A stretch of 64,000 nucleotides of DNA from Duganella sp. (GTDB taxonomy: Bacteria; Pseudomonadota; Gammaproteobacteria; Burkholderiales; Burkholderiaceae_D). The stretch covers positions 1 through 64,000 of the forward strand of contig JAMFSU010000011.1 in assembly GCA_026225475.1 (NCBI GenBank), given 5' to 3'. Numbering within the stretch: position 1 is the stretch's first letter; the number at the start of each line of letters is the position of its first letter. The notes beneath the pieces are model-generated. The model did not search any database and was not told the origin of the DNA. It saw nothing but the letters and a program-made list of their open reading frames with translations. Of this stretch, positions 57,803-64,000 are shown piece after piece. Made by a program: the position numbers and the translations under genes.

Positions 57803-59341
57803 ATGAATGCAATCAAGAATACCGTAGCTGGATGGGCGCGTTGCGCAGTCCTGGTGGCGGGCGCCACAGCATCGATGGCAGCCATGGCCAATAAGGCAAA
57901 CGATACGTTGATCTATGCTTCCGACAGCGAAGTGGAAAATATCAGCCAATATCATAACAATCTGCGCGAAGGCGTGATTCTGGCGCACTTGATCTGGGAT
58001 ACGCTGGTTTTTCGCGATCCCAAGAGCGGTGAGTACAAGCCGCAACTGGCCACAGCCTGGAAATGGGAGTCGCCGACTGCGCTGGTGATGGACTTGCGCC
58101 AGGGCGTGCAATTCCAGAACGGCGACAAATTTACGGCCGATGATGTGGCCTTCACCTTCAACTACGTGGTCTCCAACGAATCCAAGGCGGTCACGCGTCA
58201 GAACAGTGACTGGATCAAGAGCGTCGACAAGCTGGGCGACTACAAGGTGCGTATCAACCTGAAACGGCCATTCCCGGCCGCATTGGAATACCTGGCCGGC
58301 CCCTTGCCTATCTATCCTGGCGCCTACTTCAAGAAAGTCGGCCTGGAAGCCTTCAGCAAGGCCCCCATCGGCACCGGCCCATACAAAGTCACTAGCGTCA
58401 CCCCGGGCCAAGGCGTCACCCTGGTCAAGAACACCACCTATTTCAAAGACAGCCCGCAAGGCCAGCCAAAGATCGGCAACATCAAGTTCGTCGTGATTCC
58501 TGATCCGGAAACCCGTGCCGCGCAACTGATGACCGGTGCCATCGACTGGATCTGGCGCGTGCCGGCTGACCAGGCCGAATCGCTCAAGAGCACCCCGAAG
58601 ATTTCAGTGCAGGGCGGCGAAACCATGCGCGTCGGTTATCTGACCATCGATGCCCAGGGGGCGTCGGCACCGAATTCGCCATTCCGCGATCTGCGCGTGC
58701 GCCAGGCCGTCAACTATGCAATCAACCGCAAGGGCATCGCCGAGAACTTGTTGCGCGGCGGTAGCCAGCCGGTCTATACCGCCTGCTTCCGTACCCAGTT
58801 CGGTTGCGACAGCAAGGCCGCCATTACCTATGACTACAACCCGACCAAGGCCAAGGAATTGCTGGCCGCAGCCGGTTTCCCGAACGGCTTCGATACCGAA
58901 ATCTATGCCTATCGTGAACGCGAGATTGCCGAAGCCATCATCGGTGACCTGCACAAAGTAGGCATCCGTGCACGCCTGCACTACATGAAATACGCCGCCT
59001 TGCAGACCGACTACCGCGCCGGCAAGACACCGCTGACCTTCCAGGCCTGGGGTTCGTTCTCGGTCAATGACGCATCGGCCTTCATGGGCGTCTGGTTCAA
59101 GGGCGGCAGCGATGACATCACCAAGGATCCGCAACTGCGTCAATGGCTGGAAACAGCCGACACCTCGATCGATCCAGTGGTGCGCAAGAGCACCTACAGC
59201 AAGGCGCTGGAGCTGATTTCCAAGCAGGCTTACATGGCGCCGATGTTCTCCTATTCGACCTTCTACGCCTACAACTCGCAACTCAAGTTCCAGGGCTATC
59301 CGGACGAACTGCCGCGCTTCTATGAAGCCAGCTGGAAATAA
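57803..59341 (+). CDS. Dipeptide-type ABC transporter substrate-binding protein (SBP family 5)
   Basis: A 512-residue periplasmic protein with a signal peptide cut after MAAMA. The family 5 fold is shown by HLIWDTLVFRDPKSGEYKPQ, LATAWKWESPTALVMDLRQG, VQFQNGDKFTADDVAFTFNY and the C-terminal ISKQAYMAPMFSYSTFYAYN. It delivers peptides, or another family 5 ligand such as nickel or opines, to the permeases encoded next. First gene of the five-gene ABC operon; ligand not known. Confidence 0.92.
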   Translation: MNAIKNTVAGWARCAVLVAGATASMAAMANKANDTLIYASDSEVENISQYHNNLREGVILAHLIWDTLVFRDPKSGEYKPQLATAWKWESPTALVMDLRQGVQFQNGDKFTADDVAFTFNYVVSNESKAVTRQNSDWIKSVDKLGDYKVRINLKRPFPAALEYLAGPLPIYPGAYFKKVGLEAFSKAPIGTGPYKVTSVTPGQGVTLVKNTTYFKDSPQGQPKIGNIKFVVIPDPETRAAQLMTGAIDWIWRVPADQAESLKSTPKISVQGGETMRVGYLTIDAQGASAPNSPFRDLRVRQAVNYAINRKGIAENLLRGGSQPVYTACFRTQFGCDSKAAITYDYNPTKAKELLAAAGFPNGFDTEIYAYREREIAEAIIGDLHKVGIRARLHYMKYAALQTDYRAGKTPLTFQAWGSFSVNDASAFMGVWFKGGSDDITKDPQLRQWLETADTSIDPVVRKSTYSKALELISKQAYMAPMFSYSTFYAYNSQLKFQGYPDELPRFYEASWK

Positions 59342-59386
59342 GCTGCACCGTTTCAATCGCACTATTTGCCACAAGGGATTGCCGCC

Positions 59387-60304
59387 ATGTTGATCTTTAT
59401 CTTGCGCCGTCTGGTGATCGCCTTGTGCGTCGCCGTGACGGTATCGGTGGTCAGTTTTTCACTACTGCATCTGTCCGGTGATCTGGCCACCTCGATTGCC
59501 GGACCGGAAGCCACTGCGGCGCAGGTTGAAGAGATCCGCGTGCAATACGGCCTGAACCGGCCGATGACCACGCAATACGTTGAGTGGCTCGGTAATGCGC
59601 TGCATCTGGATTTCGGCAGGTCATTCTATTTCCAGGGCGAGGTCATGGACATGGTGGCCGAGCGCTTGCCGATTACCTTGAAGCTGGGCGGCATCGCCTT
59701 GTTGCTGGCGGTGGTGGTGGCGATTCCCTTGGGCGTACTGGCGGCAATCTATCGCGATACCTGGATTGACCGGCTGTCGCTGATCATTGCCGTGGTCGGG
59801 CAGGCCATGCCGAGTTTCTGGTTTGGCCTGACCCTGATTTTGATTTTTTCGGTGACCTTGCACTGGCTGCCGGTGTCCGGCAACGAAGAGTGGACCAACT
59901 TCGTGCTGCCGGCAGTGGCGCTCGGTTATTACGCCATGCCGGCCATGATGCGCCTGACCCGCGCCGGCATGCTCGACGTGCTCGGCTCCGACTATATCCG
60001 CACCGCACGCGCCAAAGGCTTGAGCAAGGGCAAAGTGATTTTCAAGCATGCCTTGCGCAATGCCGTCATTCCGGTGGTGGCACTGGCCGCAGTCGAACTG
60101 GGTTTCATGCTGGGTGGCTCGGTGGTGATTGAATCGGTCTACTCCATGCAAGGCCTGGGACAACTGGCCTGGGATGCGATCTCGCGCAATGACTATCCGG
60201 TAGTGCAGGCAGTGGTGCTGATCATTGCCATGTTCTATATTGGTCTGACCTTCCTGGCCGACGTGATCAACGCGTTGCTGGACCCCCGCATTCGTACCCG
60301 CTAG
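59387..60304 (+). CDS. Dipeptide-type ABC transporter permease (DppB-like)
   Basis: A 305-residue inner-membrane permease with six helices. Family marks are LIFILRRLVIALCVAVTVSV at the start, ATAAQVEEIRVQYGLNRPM, and the ATPase coupling segment YIRTARAKGLSKGKVIFKHA followed by LRNAVIPVVALAAVELGFML. The ATG at 59387 is chosen from the family start. Gene order after the binding protein and 8 bases before the second permease supports assignment. Confidence 0.93.
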   Translation: MLIFILRRLVIALCVAVTVSVVSFSLLHLSGDLATSIAGPEATAAQVEEIRVQYGLNRPMTTQYVEWLGNALHLDFGRSFYFQGEVMDMVAERLPITLKLGGIALLLAVVVAIPLGVLAAIYRDTWIDRLSLIIAVVGQAMPSFWFGLTLILIFSVTLHWLPVSGNEEWTNFVLPAVALGYYAMPAMMRLTRAGMLDVLGSDYIRTARAKGLSKGKVIFKHALRNAVIPVVALAAVELGFMLGGSVVIESVYSMQGLGQLAWDAISRNDYPVVQAVVLIIAMFYIGLTFLADVINALLDPRIRTR

Positions 60305-60312
60305 GTGCCAAC

Positions 60313-61236
60313 ATGACAACCACGACCTCTTCTTCCGCAATGCCCGGTGCCGGCGTGTTGCAGACCGCGCTCAAGCCGCTGCCGCTGTGGCGACGCAAGC
60401 TCAATCGCCTGCTCGGCCATCGCGGCCTGATGCTGGGTGCATTCATCCTGGCCGTGATCGTGCTGGCGGCCATCTTCGCGCCCTTGCTGGCGCCCTATGA
60501 CCCGTATAACCAGGATGTCTCGCAACGCCTGATTCCGCCAGTGTGGAATGCCCTGGGCAGTTGGGACCATGTGCTCGGCACCGACAAGCTCGGCCGCGAT
60601 TACCTGAGCCGCCTGATTTTCGGCGCACGCGTGTCTTTGATCATCGGCTGTGCCGCCGCACTGATCTCCGGCCTGATCGGCACCACGCTGGGCGTGCTGG
60701 CCGGTTATTTCGGTGGCCGCGTCGACGCCTTCATTAGCTACCTGATCACCACCCGGCTCTCGATGCCGGTGGTGCTGGTGGCGCTGGCCATGTCCTCGTT
60801 GGTGGGTGGTTCGCTTAAGGTAGTGATTATTCTGCTGGGCTTGCTGTTGTGGGATCGCTTCGCCGTGGTCACCCGTTCGGCCACGCAGCAGTTGCGCGAT
60901 GCCGAATTCATCGCCTCTGCCAAGGCCATCGGCGCTTCCACATCCTACATTCTGGTGCGCGAGATTCTGCCCAACATCATGAGTGCGCTGATCGTCGTGA
61001 TCACGCTGGAAATGGCGCATGCGATCCTGCTCGAAGCCACCTTGTCCTTCCTCGGCCTGGGCGTGCAACCGCCGACCCCGTCGTGGGGCCTGATGGTCTC
61101 GGAAGGCAAGTCCTACATGTTTTTCAAGCCGTGGGTGATTGTCATCCCCGGTGTCGCCCTGGCGACGCTGGTGCTGGCGATCAACCTGGTCGGCGATGGC
61201 CTGCGCGATGCCAATGCGCCGGACGGCCGCAATTGA
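60313..61236 (+). CDS. Dipeptide-type ABC transporter permease (DppC-like)
   Basis: A 307-residue permease with six helices and a polar start. PLLAPYDPYNQDVSQRLIPP, VLGTDKLGRDYLSRLIFGAR, the coupling segment FIASAKAIGASTSYILVREI and the EATLSFLGLGVQPPTPSWGL segment are typical of DppC/OppC. It pairs with the DppB-like permease as the membrane channel of the transporter. Confidence 0.93.
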   Translation: MTTTTSSSAMPGAGVLQTALKPLPLWRRKLNRLLGHRGLMLGAFILAVIVLAAIFAPLLAPYDPYNQDVSQRLIPPVWNALGSWDHVLGTDKLGRDYLSRLIFGARVSLIIGCAAALISGLIGTTLGVLAGYFGGRVDAFISYLITTRLSMPVVLVALAMSSLVGGSLKVVIILLGLLLWDRFAVVTRSATQQLRDAEFIASAKAIGASTSYILVREILPNIMSALIVVITLEMAHAILLEATLSFLGLGVQPPTPSWGLMVSEGKSYMFFKPWVIVIPGVALATLVLAINLVGDGLRDANAPDGRN

Positions 61237-61281
61237 TGGCGAACCAATGACCACGATGATGACAACTAGCGGGAGTACGCC

Positions 61282-62280
61282 ATGAGTGTCTTGCTCGATG
61301 TAAAAAACCTGCAGGTCGATCTGCCCACAGAGAACGGCATGCTGCATGCCGTGCGCGGCATCGACTTCCAGGTCAAGCGCGGCGAAATGCTGTGTCTGGT
61401 GGGGGAATCCGGCTGCGGCAAGTCGATGACGTCGCTGGCCTTGATGGGCCTGCTGCCGCGCAAGGCGATCTGCCGCGCCGACCACCTGCTGTTCGATGGT
61501 GTCGATCTCATGACCATGCCGGAAAAGCAGCGCAACCAATTGCGTGGTCGCCGCATGTCGATGATTTTCCAGGAGCCGATGACCTCGCTCAACCCGTCCT
61601 ATACGCTGGGGAATCAGTTGTGCGAAGCAATGCTGGAGCAACCCGGCGTGAGCCGCGCTGAAGTACGCGAACGGGCAATCTACCTGTTGCATCGGACCGG
61701 CATTGCCAATGCCGAAGACCGCATGCGCCAATACCCGCATCAACTCTCTGGCGGCCTGCGCCAACGCGTGATGATCGCCATGTCGCTCATGTGCAGCCCG
61801 GACCTGATCATTGCCGACGAACCGACCACGGCACTCGACGTCACGATACAAGCGCAAATCCTGCGCATGATCCGCGAACTGCAACGCGAATTTGGCACCG
61901 CCGTCGTCTTCATCACACACGATCTGGGCGTGGTGTCGCGCATCGCCGACCGCGTGGCGGTGATGTATGCCGGTCAAGTCGTAGAAACCAGTGCCGTCGA
62001 TGACTTGTTTGCACAGCCCGAGCATCCTTATACCCGCGGCTTGCTCAGTTGCATTCCGGTGCGTGGCAAGACCCTGCCGGGCACGCATCTGCAAGCGATT
62101 CCCGGCGTGGTGCCGAGTCTGGTGGGCAAGGTCAGCGGATGTGCTTTCCGCAACCGCTGTTCCCTGGCCGACAGCGACTGTGAACAGGATCCGCAATTGA
62201 TCGATACCCACGGCGACCAGAGCCACTTGGCGCGCTGCCTCAAACTCAACGCCGCTGCGGCGCAAGAGGTGATTGCATGA
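61282..62280 (+). CDS. Dipeptide-type ABC transporter ATPase (DppD-like)
   Basis: A 332-residue ATPase: Walker [26 protein letters not shown], signature [19 protein letters not shown], Walker [15 protein letters not shown], and the C-terminal oligopeptide/dipeptide region [14 protein letters not shown] with a cysteine set that may hold a metal cluster. It overlaps the next ATPase gene by four bases (ATGA). Confidence 0.93.
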   Translation: MSVLLDVKNLQVDLPTENGMLHAVRGIDFQVKRGEMLCLVGESGCGKSMTSLALMGLLPRKAICRADHLLFDGVDLMTMPEKQRNQLRGRRMSMIFQEPMTSLNPSYTLGNQLCEAMLEQPGVSRAEVRERAIYLLHRTGIANAEDRMRQYPHQLSGGLRQRVMIAMSLMCSPDLIIADEPTTALDVTIQAQILRMIRELQREFGTAVVFITHDLGVVSRIADRVAVMYAGQVVETSAVDDLFAQPEHPYTRGLLSCIPVRGKTLPGTHLQAIPGVVPSLVGKVSGCAFRNRCSLADSDCEQDPQLIDTHGDQSHLARCLKLNAAAAQEVIA

Positions 62281-63110
62281 CCATCGACTACGCCGCTAAT
62301 GATATTGCGCTCGAATTGTGCGCGCTCAGCAAGGTCTACGCCGTCAAGCGCGGCATGTTTCAGGCGCCCGGTGAAATTCGCGCCGTCAATGATGTCTCGC
62401 TGCGCCTGTATCGCGGCGAAACCTTGGGACTGGTTGGTGAATCCGGCTGCGGCAAAAGTACTCTGGCCAAGATGCTGCTAGGCTTGTTGCAGCCCAGCGC
62501 CGGCAATGTGCTGATCAACGGCCAGGAAGTCGATCCGACCTTGCGCAAGGAAAACGCCCGCCACATCCAGCCGATTTTCCAGGACCCGTATTCTTCGCTC
62601 AATCCACGCAAGACCGTGGGCGAGATCGTCGGTCTGCCGCTCAAACTGCATGGTATCGGCAACGCTGCCGAACAGCGCAAGGAAGTGCGCCGCATGCTCG
62701 ATCTGGTCGGCATGCCAGAACGCACCCACACGCAATATCCGAATCAACTCTCAGGCGGCCAGCGCCAACGCGTGGCGATTGCGCGTGCGTTGATCCTGCA
62801 ACCGGACATCCTGATCTGCGACGAACCGACCTCGGCACTGGATGTTTCGGTGCAGGCGCAGATTCTCAATCTGCTGCTCGACCTGAAGGCCGAATTCGGC
62901 TTGACCTACCTGTTCATCAGCCACGATCTGGCAGTGGTCGAGCATCTGGTCGATCGCGTTGCCGTGATGTACAAGGGCAGCATCGTCGAGCTGGAAACCC
63001 GCGAAAAGATTTTTGCCGAAGCCAGCCATCCGTATACCCGCATGCTGCTGGCCTCGGCGCTCACACCCGAACCGGGTCTGGGCATCCCCGAACTGGCCGT
63101 AGCGGCCTGA
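62277..63110 (+). CDS. Dipeptide-type ABC transporter ATPase (DppF-like)
   Basis: A 277-residue ATPase: Walker [30 protein letters not shown], signature LSGGQRQRVAIARALI, Walker B ILICDEPTSALDVS. It lacks the long cysteine-containing C-terminal extension of the DppD-like partner, so it is slightly short for the family (about 320), but all nucleotide-binding motifs are present. It is coupled to the gene before it and is followed after 48 bases by the peptidase gene. Confidence 0.93.
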   Translation: MTIDYAANDIALELCALSKVYAVKRGMFQAPGEIRAVNDVSLRLYRGETLGLVGESGCGKSTLAKMLLGLLQPSAGNVLINGQEVDPTLRKENARHIQPIFQDPYSSLNPRKTVGEIVGLPLKLHGIGNAAEQRKEVRRMLDLVGMPERTHTQYPNQLSGGQRQRVAIARALILQPDILICDEPTSALDVSVQAQILNLLLDLKAEFGLTYLFISHDLAVVEHLVDRVAVMYKGSIVELETREKIFAEASHPYTRMLLASALTPEPGLGIPELAVAA

Positions 63111-63158
63111 TCCCTACCTTATTGAACCGCACAACACTAATATACCGAGGAGCAAAAA

Positions 63159-64000
63159 ATGAGCAGAGCACAAGCCATCGCGCAGGCGAGCGCCTATTTC
63201 GACGATGGCCGTTTCATGGCGACCTTGCAACGTCGGGTCGCGATCCGTACCGAAAGCCAGGAAGCCGCCAGCCGTCCGATTCTGTATGACTACCTGCAAC
63301 AGGAAATCATCCCCGAATTGCAAGGTCTCGGTTTTAGCTGCCAGGTGATCGACAATCCACTGCCCGATGGCAGCCCGTTCCTGCTGGCCGAACGCCTCGA
63401 AGCCGATGCCGCCTTCACGCTGCTGACCTACGGTCACGGCGATGTTGTGCGCGGTTACGACAAGCAATGGCGCGCCGGTCTCAGCCCATGGGAAATCGTG
63501 GTCGACGGCGACCGCTGGTATGGTCGCGGCACCGCCGACAACAAGGCGCAACACACCATCAATTTCGCCGCACTGACGGAAGTCATGAAGCTGCGCGACG
63601 GCAAGCTCGGTTACAACGTCAAAGTGATACTGGAAATGGGCGAAGAAACCGGCTCATCCGGTTTGAAGGAAGTTGCCGAACTATATCGGGACAAACTCAA
63701 GGCGGACCTGTTCATCGCCTCCGATGGCCCGCGCGTCAATGCCGCTACACCGACCATGTTCCTCGGTTCGCGCGGCGGCTGCAATTTTGACTTGCGTGTC
63801 AATTTGCGCGATGGCGGTCATCACTCCGGCAACTGGGGCGGCCTGCTGCGCAACCCCGGTGTGCGACTGGCTAATGCCATCGCCTGCCTGGTTGATGGCA
63901 AGGGCCGTATCCGCGTGCCCAGCCTGTTGCCGCAATCGCTGCCGCAAAGCGTGCGCAATGCGCTGGTCGGCGTTGAAGTCGGCGGCGGTCCAACTGATCC
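63159..64000 (+). CDS. M20-family metallopeptidase (partial, cut by window end)
   Basis: The first 280 residues of an M20 (ArgE/DapE/CPG2-type) peptidase; the 3' end is outside the window. Visible motifs are the zinc histidine segment LLTYGHGDVVRGYDKQW, the bridging aspartate segment YGRGTADNKAQH, the catalytic glutamate in EMGEETGSSG and the later GGHHSGNWGG. A CGAGGAGC ribosome site precedes the ATG. Placed directly after a peptide-type ABC transporter, it probably hydrolyses the imported peptide or amide in the cytoplasm. The substrate is unknown. Confidence 0.9.
   Translation, partial: MSRAQAIAQASAYFDDGRFMATLQRRVAIRTESQEAASRPILYDYLQQEIIPELQGLGFSCQVIDNPLPDGSPFLLAERLEADAAFTLLTYGHGDVVRGYDKQWRAGLSPWEIVVDGDRWYGRGTADNKAQHTINFAALTEVMKLRDGKLGYNVKVILEMGEETGSSGLKEVAELYRDKLKADLFIASDGPRVNAATPTMFLGSRGGCNFDLRVNLRDGGHHSGNWGGLLRNPGVRLANAIACLVDGKGRIRVPSLLPQSLPQSVRNALVGVEVGGGPTD

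Overview
The window looks like chromosome of a betaproteobacterium of the family Oxalobacteraceae (Collimonas, Herbaspirillum or Herminiimonas type). This rests on the gene order ppc / hemC-hemD-hemX-hemY / ppa, a full kdp operon with sensor kinase and response regulator, Burkholderiales-type liv and dpp transporters, and an acdS gene (ACC deaminase) with a divergent Lrp-type regulator, as in plant- and fungus-associated soil bacteria. The genus is inference. No rRNA, tRNA, CRISPR array or intact insertion sequence was seen. The window opens inside a dispersed repeat and ends inside an M20 peptidase gene.

Layout. 1-8.9 kb: a repeat copy, an unknown protein, a FecR-domain protein with an OmpA lipoprotein, a membrane phosphoesterase, a GlxA-type regulator divergent from an MFS exporter, and a TetR regulator with a palindromic operator ahead of a CurA-type reductase and a luciferase-like oxidoreductase. 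9.0-11.1 kb: a diguanylate cyclase. 11.4-19.7 kb: kdp operon (30-codon ORF, kdpF, kdpA, kdpB, kdpC, kdpD, kdpE) with a possible KdpE site upstream. 19.8-24.3 kb: TorF-type porin, a decayed FadR-type regulator joined to the tail of a dihydropyrimidinase gene, a beta-barrel protein and a CNNM/CBS protein.

24.5-34.1 kb is the main accessory block. It holds two paralogous proteins of unknown function (A and A'), a small unknown protein between them, a photolyase on the opposite strand, and a 1568-residue RHS/YD-repeat protein with a hydrophobic C-terminal tail and no visible immunity gene. I regard this as the most likely place for an undescribed system.

34.3-43.7 kb: branched-chain amino acid ABC transporter (livF, G, M, H and a binding protein behind its own terminator), argH, an HDOD protein, an esterase and an EamA transporter. 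43.9-51.8 kb: ppc, divergent hem genes, ppa. 51.8-52.7 kb: an approximately 840-bp nested palindrome made of two inverted copies of the repeat that also starts the window. Beside it lies an orphan 582-residue protein of unknown function. 55-56.7 kb: acdS and its regulator. 56.7-64 kb: LysR regulator divergent from a five-gene dipeptide-type ABC transporter followed by an M20 peptidase, which together look like a peptide uptake and hydrolysis unit.
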